A stretch of 64,000 nucleotides of DNA from Lineus longissimus (lineage: Eukaryota; Nemertea; Pilidiophora; Heteronemertea; Lineidae). Shown in pieces: positions 32,659 to 44,233 of this stretch. The notes under the pieces are model-generated. The model was not told where the DNA came from, did not search any database, and saw only the letters and a list, made by a program, of their open reading frames with translations. The position numbers were made by a program, and so were the translations under genes. The stretch spans positions 15,735,501 through 15,799,500 of the forward strand of contig NC_088323.1 in NCBI RefSeq assembly GCF_910592395.1, written 5' to 3'. Each line of letters opens with the position of its first letter. Within the stretch, counting starts at the first letter, position 1.

Positions 32659-33125
32659 GACTCAGAAATTTGTTCATCCTTCAGAGTTGAACTTTTTCAT
32701 CAGTTCAAAATTCTGGAAAATGTTCAAAGCCATAATTTTGTTGAGGCTGATGATATTTCTTCATTTTGAGCAGAAAAAAAAGAAGTGAAACAAATTTTTG
32801 GACTGAGAAATTTTTTATCCTTCAGACTTGAATTTTTTTTCATTAGCTCAAAATTCTGAAAAATTTTCAAAACCAAAATATTTTTGGGGCTGATGATGTT
32901 TCTTCATTTTAAGCGAAACAAACATTTGGACTCAGAAATTTGTTCAGTGAAAAGTGAAAATAATATTAGAATTCTTTTCATCCTTCAGATTTGAATCTTC
33001 TTCATTAGTTCAAAATTCTGAAAAAAATTTCAAAGCTAAAATTTAGTTGGGGCTGATGATGTTTCTTCATTTTGAGCAGAAAAAAAACAAGTGAAAAAAA
33101 TATTTGGACTCAGAAATTTGTTCAT
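32659..33125 (+). repeat. Diverged tandem repeat, 3 units of 128-178 bp
   Basis: Units begin GACTCAGAAATTTGTTCA at 32659, 32801, 32929 and (remnant) 33107. They share 'tccttcaga-ttgaa', 'agttcaaaattctg' and 'ggctgatgatgtttcttcattt'. The CCGGTGTAA element lies 33 bp further on. Confidence 0.85.
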
Positions 33126-33158
33126 AGCGGGATGGTCGGTTACCGGGATGGTCGCAGA

Positions 33159-33338
33159 CCGGTGTAACATCTGTGGTTGTTCCCCATGTGTCAGTGTTTC
33201 CAAACAATAGGCAGCTAGAGAGACCATGACTTTTCAATAGGGGGGATACACAGAAAAACTCGTCAATCTATTTTTCAACGTTCCCAAACAATGAGGGGAA
33301 ACACTCAAAAACAGAAACACTCAAAAACATTACACCGG
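33159..33338 (+). repeat. MITE-like element with CCGGTGTAA ends, copy 2
   Basis: Colinear with 65-243 over its full length, 180 bp here, with the same inverted ends. Confidence 0.75.
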
Positions 33339-33899
33339 GGTTCCACCATATAGATTAAAAATCGAATCTGTACTTGATGTCAGCTTTGGAACATTATGAG
33401 AACATAAATGGCCTTGTTACCTGACCCTTGGCTACACATTGCTTGAAGTCTCCTTAAGGCCCCTCACTCAATAATCAGCCATCTCGCCACTCTCTTGAAG
33501 GCCCAATTCTTCCTTTCTAACCCTCGTCACATTAGCATGGAGGACTCGCGACGCCCGCCCTAATGGATGGTCGTTTCATCAAGTGCACAATCGTTCCCAA
33601 TCACGGTCATTTTATCCTGAATGATTGTTTCATCTCAGTTCGCATTGTGAAGCACTAAAGGACAATCCATTCCTATAAGACGGCCACCTTTGATCTTTTA
33701 CAAATCGATGACCCGTCACTAGGTGTCCGCACTTATACCTGGCTTTCGCTGTGTTTAAACAGCTTCCCACCGCCATATTCAACTTGTATGGGAATTCGGC
33801 AGATAAGATACAGTATGACTGTCGACATGTGCATTATGTCATATTCTTTAACGCAAGAAAAAATTAACCTTGAAATTGTTGCTATTATTATATCATACC
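33339..33899. other. No gene recognised
   Basis: Intergenic sequence, nothing supportable. Confidence 0.4.
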
Positions 33900-34119
33900 T
33901 TAAAGTGATACTATGATGTGATTTACAACTTTGCGGAAATACGTCCGTTTTTGATTGTTGATCACAAATGTAAAGCTCAGATTTTCCATTTTTGATTAGA
34001 TTTATTATAAAATCGCTGAATGTAAACCACCGCGACCGCGAAAATGTTCATGTTGTGACGTCATCAACGAAAACGGCATCGAGGCGAGCCGTCCGGGCGG
34101 GATTAAACCATCAATTTCT
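33900..34119 (+). repeat. 220-bp dispersed repeat, copy 1 (partner 39204-39423)
   Basis: Both copies are 220 bp, start TTAAAGTGATACT and end ATCAATTTCT. By eye they differ at only a handful of sites. They include 'ACCGCGACCGCGAAAATG' and a CRE-like TGACGTCA. The flanks differ, so these are two recent insertions or part of one. Confidence 0.85.
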
Positions 34120-35165
34120 TATTTCGTATGACCTCGTTTTCATTTCCCGCGTATCGGGTGATCAGAACGAGGCATGAATGAAACATGGCGCCTAGCTGTC
34201 AATCATTGAGTGACGTCACTACTATGGAATTTACTACGAAAACTCATGAATGAAAGATCGCATGACTCACGTGATTCTCACATGATTCTCAATAATAACA
34301 AATTGAACTGCGCATGCTCGGGCACTGGGGGCGGAGCTACAAATCTGAACTCGAATAGGAAGTTGGAAGTTTGACTTTCTCGGCCGGTGAAAGTTGAAAG
34401 GTTGAATAAATCGCACGGCGGTTCCAGTTCCCTTTAACTCCATTCCTGATGATGATGAGGCCGTTCACCTCATATAATCTTCGTTCTAAAAGTCTTATAA
34501 AATACTTTGTGGTAACTGTTGGTACGTAGATCCTTCCATCTGTAGTATCTACTCTCACCCACTTACTGTAATTATCTATTTGTATCGTAGTTTAGTCATT
34601 ATTTTTCTGCCTTTTATATCGTATAACTAATGTTGCTCATTGGAGCTGAAGATCTAGGATGGGTCGTAATGAGCTCGCGAACAAAACTCAGTTAATCTTT
34701 AAAGAGTTGGTACGAAACACCATCATGCTACCAATGCTGATCAATGCTGCATCCGTCAATGAAGGATTTATCAATCTTGAAAATAACTCAAAAGAGCCAA
34801 TTGTGCATGACTGATGCTATCAACTGGGTAACTGCCTGCGATAATAAAGCAGCTGTGACGTCTTAGCTCAATCACCATCTTTATAAGGCGATTCCTTACC
34901 GTGAAAGAAATAACGGGCGAGATGGATACAATTATAGCAAACTGCCTGTGTGTGCTGTTTACTGCATCGTCATCTTAACTCATTCACCAATCTTTCGTCT
35001 CAAAGCAGCCATAAACTACATTTAGTGTGTTTTACTACAAATCGGGGATAGTGCTAGGAGGCTTATTAGTGTTATATGGACCAGAAGCTAAATCCGGGAA
35101 GATTACCTATTGTGATCTGCGATCCAACATTTGATAGAATCTTTGATGCATAATTCATAGCTAAA
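34120..35165. other. No gene recognised
   Basis: No gene or repeat that I can support between the 220-bp repeat and the 91-bp satellite. Confidence 0.4.
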
Positions 35166-36328
35166 ACGTTTTTTCACGGGACGGTCCATAAAGTACGCCC
35201 GCACTGAAGAAGGGGGTCCACAGCTTGGAGTACAGGGTGCGTACCGGGGTAAGGCGACGTTTTCTTACGGGACGGTCCATAAAGTACGGCCGCACTGAAG
35301 AAGGGGGTCCACAGCTTGGAGTACAGGGTGCGTACCGGGGTAAGGCGACGTTTTCTGACGGGACGGTCCATAAAGTACGTCCGCACTGAAGAAGGGGGTC
35401 CACAGCTTGGAGTACAGGGTGCGTACCGGGGTAAGACGACGTTTCCTTACGGGACGGTCCATAAAGTACGTCCGCACTGAAGAAAGGGTCCACAGCTTGG
35501 AGTACAGGGTGCGTACCGGGGTAAGACGACGTTTTCTTACGGGACGGTCCATAAAGTACGTCCGCACTGAAGAAGGGGGTCCACAGCTTGGAGTACAGGG
35601 TGCGTACCGGGGTAAGACGACGTTTCCTTACGGGACGGTCCATAAAGTACGTCCGCACTGAAGAAGGGGGTCCACAGCTTGGAGTACAGGGTGCGTACCG
35701 GGGTAAGACGACGTTTCCTTACGGGACGGTCCATAAAGTACGGCCGCACTGAAGAAGGGGGTCCACAGCTTGGAGTACAGGGTGCGTACCGGGGTAAGGC
35801 GACGTTTTCTGACGGGACGGTCCATAAAGTACGTCCGCACTGAAGAAGGGGGTCCACAGCTTGGAGTACAGGGTGCGTACCGGGGTAAGACGACGTTTCC
35901 TTACGGGACGGTCCATAAAGTACGTCCGCACTGAAGAAAGGGTCCACAGCTTGGAGTACAGGGTGCGTACCGGGGTAAGACGACGTTTTCTTACGGGACG
36001 GTCCATAAAGTACGCCCGCACTGAAGAAGGGGGTCCACAGCTTGGAGTACAGGGTGCGTACCGGGGTAAGACGACGTTTCCTTACGGGACGGTCCATAAA
36101 GTACGTCCGCACTGAAGAAGGGGGTCCACAGCTTGGAGTACAGGGTGCGTACCGGGGTAAGACGACGTTTCCTTACGGGACGGTCCATAAAGTACGGCCG
36201 CACTGAAGAAGGGGGTCCACAGCTTGGAGTACAGGGTGCGTACCGGGGTAAGGCGACGTTTTCTGACGGGACGGTCCATAAAGTACGGCCGCACTGAAGA
36301 AGGGGGGTCCACAGCTTGGGAGTACAGG
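35166..36328. repeat. Satellite of 91-bp monomers with 454-bp higher-order period
   Basis: About 12.8 monomers of the form GGGACGGTCCATAAAGTACG-N-CCGCACTGAAGAAG... Diagnostic sites (C/G/T after GTACG; GAAAGGG against GAAGGGGG; TTTTCT against TTTCCT; TTAC against TGAC) repeat as a five-monomer block. Four monomers are 91 bp and one is 90 bp, giving 454 bp. Because 91 is one more than a multiple of three, long overlapping ORFs occur on both strands. They are not genes. Confidence 0.95.
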
Positions 36329-36939
36329 CCCAAAAGCTTGTGTGAAATAAGGCACCCGATTCATATGCACGTGTTTGAATCAAGGTGCCCCAAGTCAGTC
36401 CTTAAGTAAGTCACGTTACTGGAGGACCTCAAACCTCAGGGTACACGTACGTAGGTTCTTGCCACGATTCACGCGTGAAGGGCTTTTCGAAACGATACGT
36501 TGACGCCGATGTAGCTTCCTCTAGAATACGTATGTTCAGTGTTTTGTTTGCGCAGGATGTGTGACACGTGGACGTGACTTCTATGGAAGTTCTGCCTTGG
36601 GAGCTGAATATTCTGAAACAGCGTTGATACATGGCAATTTACATGCTAAGTTTCGTCAAGAGTGATGTTAACGGAGCCGTGATTTGAGTTTCATTGATTG
36701 AAATGCATCCGTTGCCCCTGGGCCTACTATACAATCAATCCAGCGAATTCCCATTAAGCACAGTCAACGATTTAATCGTTTGATTTAACGGTATCGGAGA
36801 AATTTGATGAAACTGTTGACTGCAGATATAGTTGTCTCAAGGAAAGGTTTAATATTGGATGGTAAAGATCGATATGATATATTCTAATGAGCTCATTATG
36901 TTTATATACCCGCGCCGGTTAAAGTCTTTCGATCTCTAT
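36329..36939. other. No gene recognised
   Basis: Intergenic sequence after the satellite array, nothing supportable. Confidence 0.4.
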
Positions 36940-37160
36940 GTGAGCTGTTTCGTGAGGATGATGCTATCAAGATTCGCTCTCACGAGCCATTGATTAGACA
37001 GTAGAACAATGGGAATTTAGGCCTCGGTGCGAATGGGCTTTGTTCAAAGATAATAGACCGCGTATTAGGCTAGGCCTGAATTCTTTTAGCTGCGATGGGA
37101 TTTTAGGCCTAGGTGCGAGCGGGCTTTGTTAAAGATAATAAGACGTATTTGACTGGGAAA
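36940..37160 (+). repeat. Dispersed repeat, copy related to 18975-19115 and 42440-42590
   Basis: Contains 'cagtagaacaatgggaattt', 'aggcctcggtgcgaatggg' and 'ctttgttcaaagataat'. A second, partial round ('taggcctaggtgcgagcggg') begins near 37105, so this copy is internally duplicated. Confidence 0.6.
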
Positions 37161-37420
37161 GAGTTATTTTTCTTTTAACTGCGATGTAATCAAAGGGCAT
37201 AATCCCGAAATGCTTAGGGGCTCAGCTAATTGTCGACTCGTGTGGTTGCTTTGATCGCGCTCCATCTCGCGGTTCGAAATACTGATACGATTCGTAGTCT
37301 TTCGTAATTCTTGTTAGATTCTGGCCGAGGATAATCAATTCAGAATCGTACAACTGGAATCTTGTAAAGATTGTGCGTGTACATGCACGAATTCGAATGA
37401 ATAATGTGTTATCAAGCTGA

Positions 37421-37556
37421 GTAGGGAGTTTTCGCAAAACTCGATCCCGAAACGCCGACGTGCACGCCTAATCCCCTTGTTGGACATATTTATCAGGAGA
37501 TTGAACAATAGGGTAGGCGTTCACGATGATGGTTCGGGCCATTTGTGAAAGCTCCC
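37421..37556. repeat. Foldback element with GTAGGGAGTTTTCGC arm, copy 2
   Basis: Colinear with 1556-1690 (GGGAGTTTTCGCAAA ... CCCGAAACGCC ... AACAATAGGGTAGGCGTTCACG ... GCTCCC). The right arm has diverged so the hairpin is weaker here. Confidence 0.65.
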
Positions 37557-38336
37557 GAATGAAATTATTCTTTCTGCAACTAAGTATAAAATATGATTTA
37601 AGAGTGTCCAACCGTCGAATTCGTAATCTGAATCAAAACAGACGGCAATAACAGCAGCTGATATGTGATATCTCCTCCTGGCTTAATTAAACCTTCATTA
37701 GACTAACGAACGTGAAGTTCTTGAGTCTTGCGAGCAAAATATGGCAAGCGATTAATCGATAAAACAGCTGGAGAAGTGATTGATCGCTTAATCATTCGGG
37801 TGCAATTTTAATGAAACGGATGATGCCCGCATGCCTTCACGGGATGTTGTGATGTGCCCGTTTAAATGGTTGACTTTTCGGTACTTTTTTTCAATTCTGG
37901 GAAGGCAAAGATTAAGGGCATACAGATGAAATGCTAATTTCTTTAAAAAATAGATTTTTCCCCAGAAATGCAGGCCTTTAATGCAGGCCTTTCTTTTTTA
38001 AAGGCGCAGTTTACAGACACAATCTATCATATTAGGTCCATGGCACCTTGATGCCGTATTCTGTATGCAGCCGTCTGATTCGATATGCATGAAGTAACAC
38101 TTGACCTTATTTCGTTTTTTTCTGCAAATGTTTCAGCATGTCTGGTAAGTCCTTTTAAAGACCAATTAACAAAAGTTTGCCAAATGGTCAAAAAACTGAT
38201 TTGAAGCTAATTGACCAACCTCGAGCTGAATCTTTGAAATCTGCTTTAAATAGTAGCTTTCAAATACACTGATATCCTATATGGGGTAGTTGGGGGATGC
38301 ACGTTTGCTGAATAACCAAGATATCTTGCCTAGTCA
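37557..38336. other. No gene recognised
   Basis: AT-rich intergenic DNA with no ORF of note. Confidence 0.4.
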
Positions 38337-38500
38337 GGACAATTTCAGTAGGATTTATATATTGGGTGATATGAATAAAGAGTAGTAAATGCTTTTATCT
38401 AAAACTCCATGTACATTTACACTTGGCCTTTCTGTACAAAATTGAAGTAAAAGCATTTGCTAGCCTTTATTCATATCACCCATTGACTGAAATTACTGTC
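38337..38500. repeat. 164-bp foldback element
   Basis: The left arm 'GGGTGATATGAATAAAG ... TAGTAAATGCTTTTA' is mirrored by 'TAAAAGCATTTGCTA ... CTTTATTCATATCACCC'. The outer bases (GACAATTTCAGT and the complement of GACAGTAATTTCAGT) extend the match, giving arms of about 45 bp around a loop of about 60 bp. Only one copy is in the window. Confidence 0.8.
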
Positions 38501-39203
38501 GAAACAATATAAACGCTTATTGTAAGAGGACTGACCTGTTCCTGACGACCTGTCCGATCCAAGGTCGCGACTATCTTTTACCGCCAGACAGTAGGTCGGC
38601 CAATGCCGTCATTTATCACCGATCTCCCCAAGACCAGTGTCAACACATTTAGCGAAATTAGCAGTATCATTTAGTTTCTCGTTAGCGACATTCAGGATTG
38701 GTCTTGAGGAAAACTGGTAACACGCAAAAGAGAGGAAATTACAACGTAGAGGCTGAAGCTAGGTGGGCGAGTTTAGTGTTTGCGAAGTCTCAAATAGGTG
38801 TCTCTGCTATCCAGCTCGCGCAGTACACTGAAACTATGCTATTCACGCATGGTCGATAACTCGTTTCATCACTGTGTCAAATGGTCACAAAACCAAATAT
38901 GGTAAGTTTGCTACAGTGTAAAGGCTATTTAGCCGTTTTTTGCGTCTGTTTCACATAGTCCTATGTAGGCATTTTGCATTTGCGCCCTTCAACCGGCCAA
39001 ATAGCGTTATTTGTGTATTATATCTATTTGATTTAAGTAAACAATATCGATATACTGAAAAAAGTTACACCAGTTCGAATGTTCGGCCTTCCTCGGGCAC
39101 TATAAGTCTTATAAGACCAAACCCACTTATGAGTACGATAATGGTTATTATTAAGCTCCAAATTCATTATTTCTAAAAATGGGCAGATACAGGTCAGGCA
39201 GAT
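38501..39203. other. No gene recognised
   Basis: Intergenic sequence, nothing supportable. Confidence 0.4.
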
Positions 39204-39423
39204 TTAAAGTGATACTGTGATGCGATTTACAACTTTGCGGAAATACGTCCGTTTTTAATTGTTGATCACAAATGTAAAGCTCAAATTTTCCATTTTTGAT
39301 TAGATTTATTATAAAATCGCTGAATGTAAACCACCGCGACCGCGAAAATGTTCATGTTGTGACGTCATCAACGAAAACGGCATCGAAGCGAGCCGTCCGG
39401 GCGGGATTAAACCATCAATTTCT
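39204..39423 (+). repeat. 220-bp dispersed repeat, copy 2 (partner 33900-34119)
   Basis: Same length and ends as copy 1. The visible changes are single bases such as ACTGTG for ACTATG and GAAGCG for GAGGCG. Confidence 0.85.
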
Positions 39424-41180
39424 AGAAAATGTGCATTTCGATTCGAAAACCTTACCGATTTATGAGAAAGTGACGTAGTCATTTGTCAAAAACAGCTAAA
39501 ACATTATATGGTGAAATTTGACACGAGTTACCCTTTTAGTGTTAAGCGCGGTTTTATCAGTGCAATGCCCTAGTACGCGCGTGCCAATGTAAACCATTTC
39601 CATGGCAACAACGTATCAAGCGAACAACATCAACAATAACATGAATTAACACACACAAAAATGAATGAAAAAGGACTGATGTAAAGAATAAGATCAACTA
39701 TCCATGGTCGCGTTTTTGAATGCATTGGCGGCCGAAATGGAAAACAAGCGATCAGGAACTCATCATTTTGGAGGATAAATTTGTTTTCATTGGTCTCCTG
39801 TCAGTCTTAACTATCTCCGTCCGCCAGACAAATAATCATATACCATGGAGCGATTGCATTATCATGTGATATCAATGAACACATATTAGGAATACTATAA
39901 TACATTGTATCACTATATTCGGATGTTATATATACACTATATATCCTAGGAATGAATCGAGTTCTGTTCTAATGAACGTCTGCTTGGTCAGCTAGCCCAA
40001 CTGCGAGCATTTGATGACTTGCGGCATGGATTTTGTTGCACTTGTGTGCTTTCGTTCGGGAGTTCATTCGTAAAGGGTCTGACTTCGAATGTGCGCATTA
40101 TGCTCTGCGCAGTGCAATCATATTTTATCATGTACCAACAACTCTTATCAATGATTAACACATTAAATGAAAAAAGGCAGCAACAATCATTGGAACTTAA
40201 CGCTTCTGAAGTCATCCGCAAGGCAAACCTCTAGACCATCCCGTAACTGCAACGTCATCTTAGAACTGACGAAGGCACGGGCACAGCTAAATCCGAACAA
40301 AACGCGATTTAGAGGAAACGGAAACATTTAACGCAAACAAAAAAAACACCAAACGAGAAAGATTATTGGGATTAGTTAGCGAAGCCATTGTTTGATAGCT
40401 TCTCAGACGTTGTCCAATTTTCCTCTCCCCGTGGAGTGCTTTCTTAATGGTTTCTACATGTCTCTATAATAAGCCATGTGGTATGTTGCCACAGTGTTTT
40501 CACCTGGGAGTCAACTCCGGTTTAGTTGGAAGTGCACACCACCTAGGAATACCTCTGAACAGCAACTTACGCTGGTTTGATGAAACTGTTGCTATTGAAT
40601 TCCCCCCCCCTCACCCCTCACACACACATCACAATATCATTCATTACATTAGTCCTTACATTTTCGTTGGAGTTACAGACCATGCCAAACTAAAAAGATT
40701 GCTTCAAAAAAATTTAAAAATGAATCTCGACGAAGGTTAAATCAAAACAAAAATTGTTTTAAGGGGAATATTGAATTTAGGAAGGATGCCAAGATTGACG
40801 AAAATGCTACGCTCGATTATAATGATTGGTATTTGAAGACGTGTGTCAATTTGTAAACACCCTGCGCGCGCAGGATGGCAGCCATTCCACTTCACTGCGT
40901 CAAACCGGTCTCCTCGCGAAACTGGATGACAAAACTATGCTTAACTTAAAATCTATAGCTGCCATTGTACTAATGTTGCATTAGGTTTTGTTGCAAAATA
41001 TTTTGCAAAGTCATGAGGTGTAGGGGAGAAACCTAACGTATCGAGTGAATCCGCCATCAATTGCCAAACGGAGATATGGTTGCGTCAGCTACCCTCTATT
41101 GAGCGGCGGTATGCGCACGAGCACTGGCAGTCAATAACTATGCATTTCTATAAACAAAGATAAACATGTAGGAAGTGACT
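39424..41180. other. No gene recognised
   Basis: A 97-codon plus-strand frame at 40447-40740 ends with a basic helix-like stretch ('HAKLKRLLQKNLKMNLDEG') but has no known domain. No repeats detected. Confidence 0.4.
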
Positions 41181-41406
41181 ACTTGGCAAGCCCGGCTTAC
41201 CAAACAGCGACTTTTTCTTGTCCTGAATGGAGAGCCGAACTCATTAATATTAAAGTAAAGTCTCCAGCTCGCCAAACAGGGGAGATTTTTTACCTGTTTG
41301 GCAAGCCCGGCTGGCCGAACAGGGTGGCTTTTTAGTGCTGTTTGACAAGCGGCTCTCCAAACAGGACAAAAAAAGATGCCTGTTCGGCGAGCGGCTTGCC
41401 AAATAG
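41181..41406. repeat. Cluster of four ~30-bp palindromes (CTGTTTGGCAAGC-GGCT-GCCRAACAG)
   Basis: Hairpin units lie at 41181-41208, 41293-41323, 41338-41365 and 41379-41406. Each has the stem CTGTTYGGC(A)AGC against GCTKGCCRAACAG. Extra half-units such as CGCCAAACAGG (near 41269) lie between. The three right-hand units are spaced 45 and 41 bp apart. Transcribed, they would form a row of GC-rich stem-loops. Confidence 0.75.
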
Positions 41407-41880
41407 ACCCGGCCAAACATGTATCCTGCCAGTATTTTTCTTAAAGACACATTTGGTATATTACGAGACCTCATGATCAACTTCTGATTTCGCCGCATGC
41501 ACGATGCTATCTCGCCTTTGACATAAGGTCGACTCTCTTAATCACTCTGTAGCCAGCCCGGAGTCATAGCTTGATTAACTGCCTCTCATTGATGTCTCGT
41601 CTAATTGGACAGTATCTTCTGAAGTAAATATTATCTCCAATTCCCTTCCAGTGTATATGATGTATTCGTTGATTGCAGCCTTTGCCTCGGGGTCGGTATC
41701 AACATGTGGTATTCCACGATTGTCGTGTACATCACCGTATTTCATTGCTTAAGAAATTCGAAAACTAGAGGCGAATTTGACATCTTTCATCATCGTACTG
41801 GAAGTGTAGCGGCACTGGATGATCCACAGGTCTTTGTCCCTCCAACACATCGGGCAAACCCGTCCTCCATTCTTAAAGGA
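41407..41880. other. No gene recognised
   Basis: Intergenic sequence, nothing supportable. Confidence 0.4.
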
Positions 41881-42055
41881 GATTTCGCACGATCAGCGCT
41901 TCAGCATTCATTTTTTCATTTTCACCGCCCGAGAAAATGTACCTTCTCTTTTCCTGTTTATACGTCCGCCGCTGAGATCAGTTAACTAGATTAGGCCTGA
42001 TGAACATGTGCACAAGAGGGCCTGTAAAATGGTTCCACTTAGAAACTCGCGTATG
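41875..42055 (+). repeat. Single diverged relative of the 101-bp repeat and its flank
   Basis: 'ttaaaggagatttcgcacga', 'cctgtttatacgtc', 'aggcctgatgaacatgtg' and 'agggcctgtaa' match 25070-25230 in order, so the 101-bp unit is part of a wider dispersed repeat that was amplified at 25 kb. Confidence 0.55.
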
Positions 42056-42430
42056 GCCAGATGATGCGTCAATTGTTTTTATACCGACTGAGTCAAGGGA
42101 AGGCCGTTGCACTGTATTGCTCGTTCAAGATTCGCTTTAAGTGATACATCCAGTTTATCGGCGGCGATAAGTTACCTGTTCCCAACACCACCCACGCCAT
42201 ATACAGGCTGTCTCATTCCTAATAATCATTCCATCCACCAGGACAAGTCGCGGCCTGCTTTCATCTGCTTAAAGAAGGGAGAACGCTGTTGGCAATTAAA
42301 GGAAGGGATGCATTTTATTTGTTTTAGTTTTTAGATAGTTTTGTTTAACATAGCCGATTGTCTTATGATTGAAAAAATAATTTGCTCTCTAATTTATGAG
42401 CACGTCATCATTTCATTTATTTGCTCTTGG
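42056..42430. other. No gene recognised
   Basis: Intergenic sequence, nothing supportable. Confidence 0.4.
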
Positions 42431-42439
42431 TCTATCGAC

Positions 42440-42590
42440 TCCCATGGAAGCTGTTTCGAGAGATCGATGTTATCAAGATTTGTCCTGATAACCCAAAGGA
42501 CAGTAGAACAATGGGCATTTAGGCCTAGGTAGGAGCGGGCTTGGTTAAAAGACAATTTACCGAGTATGGGGCAAAATGACATAATCTTGC
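42440..42590 (+). repeat. Dispersed repeat, copy related to 36940-37160
   Basis: 'gttatcaagatt', 'cagtagaacaatgggcattt', 'aggcctaggtaggagcgggc' and 'ttggttaaaagacaattta' occur in the same order as at 36965-37060. Confidence 0.6.
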
Positions 42591-43699
42591 CGTTTTTCCC
42601 TCTCAATAGCCTTCCGAATTCGCATCAACGATTTAAAACAAAGTAAGAATACCCGATGCCAATTAAAGAACTAAAATTGAGATTGAGTGCAGATTACTTT
42701 ACTAAGGAAATGGTCGCTCATTGAGACGAGACATCTGGAATTGAAAGGATCGAATAGGTTTACTTCAAAACCAATTAGATTCTTCAATGAGGGAAACTGC
42801 AAACTAAATCGTCTCTAATAGCTTGACTTTTAGTACTATGATTGCTTTCGTCGCGCAGTTAATTTAATCAGTCGTGAGTGATAGCTGTCAATTAGGACTT
42901 GATTTTCTCAAAGGTTGAACTCTCCAGGGACGAGTTTCAGGTTAGTTTCGGTAAAGCTGAGGTCCTTCTGTGTTTGTATAATTGTATAATTGTGACAGCT
43001 ACACTGATCGAAGTCGTGGAAGACGCACTTTCCCAAATTAGAGGCACACAGGAAACCATGTGAAGCACTGGCTAATCCTTCTGGACAGATTGTTACCTTG
43101 GGCGAAAATAGGAAAGTACAGGAATTATGATCATGATGCCCTTGGCTGTCATCGCCACGTTAGTATTTTAGCAAATAGCAGATGATTATGTGAGGCAATT
43201 ATGTGCCGTGAGCAGTCGCGGGCTTCATCTTCAATTTCTGATTGCTGTACAGCTTCTCAACGAAAAAAACACATTCTAATTACAAGTATAGTGCATTCTT
43301 ATGCAGCGGTCAATGTTAGCATCGAATTTGGGTCGAACCCGAAAATGTTCTGTCAGTTTAATGAAAATGGCGGACACATTGCCTGGTGTGAAAGTAAATT
43401 AACTCTCCTAGAGTCCTTAACCTGTCCATTGACGGATCGAATGAGGGCATATGATGATCGAAGTAAGGCCTATGGTGGCTTGAACTGCCTTAGGTCGGTC
43501 CCAAGCCTCGGGGGTTTCTACCATATATTACATATATTTTACCCCCCCCCCCCCCCCAAGTTGACAGGCTACACCTAAGAGGAAGCACCTCTGAGCAAAC
43601 ACTCTTTACTCTACTCGATCCCATGAACGTTCTAACTTCCTACAGTTCGATCCAATCTTGCATCAGGAATTGGCGAAGGTGCAATGACTTGGGACGAGG
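42591..43699. other. No gene recognised; 16-C homopolymer
   Basis: A poly-C run of 16 lies at 43542-43557. The 125-codon plus ORF at 43201-43578 reads through it and ends 'FYPPPPPKLTGYT', with no recognisable domain. Confidence 0.4.
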
Positions 43700-44233
43700 G
43701 TGCTGACGGCTCAGCCAAAGATCAAAGTAACCGGAAACGGAAGCTGTTTCTGTCATCCATCTTGCGAGCCAGACCGGAAGGATGTCAGTTGTTACAAAGA
43801 GATCACGGCTGGTATAGCTATATTCGTCAGCAAAATCTTCCTTTTAAAAACGTTTCTGCCCATCCTCGTCTTCTTTTCTATGTAGTGCTTCCAGCCGGGA
43901 AATCCTCTTTTCCAAGTTTTCATTTCGGTCTCGAGCTATGTGAAGAATCCGGGTCAAACGTCAGCCGAAAGCCGACAAATGATGCCATCGGCTCAGACAA
44001 CAATCATAATGCGAGTATTTTGAGCTCGGCGGGTCCCGTGCACACTGCAAACTTCTTCGCCCGTTTTGTACGTCTTAGCTTCACCCGAGACGGTCCTGAT
44101 TAGCTGTCGGAGTGGACAGATGACAAATTTAGGACCTGTCACACTTAAGGTATCAGATTCGATTCATCGACTGTCTCCAAAAAGTGTTAGGTTCCACATT
44201 CCTGGTTGCCCTGTTTCCTCCTACGTTCTTCAT
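43700..44233 (+). pseudogene. Possible decayed membrane-protein exon
   Basis: In one frame (from GTG 43700) only two stops (TAG near 43883 and TGA near 44027) interrupt about 200 codons. The frame reads Cys-containing 'CHPSCEPDRKDVSCYKE', then hydrophobic 'ITAGIAIFVSKIFLLKTFLP', then a basic/polar stretch 'SAESRQMMPSAQTTIIM'. The order resembles ECL2-TM5-ICL3 of a peptide GPCR, but it aligns with neither family here. A competing 139-codon ATG frame (43684-44103) covers the same DNA and has no domain. Confidence 0.2.

Noticed and set aside
35161-36383. Long overlapping ORFs on both strands (up to 191 codons) over the 91-bp array
   Set aside because: The monomer lacks stops in several frames and its length shifts the frame by one per unit, so long ORFs arise automatically. 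The same peptide appears in several frames.
43684-44103. 139-codon ATG ORF
   Set aside because: No domain, and it competes with another open frame over the same bases; neither can be supported as a functional gene.
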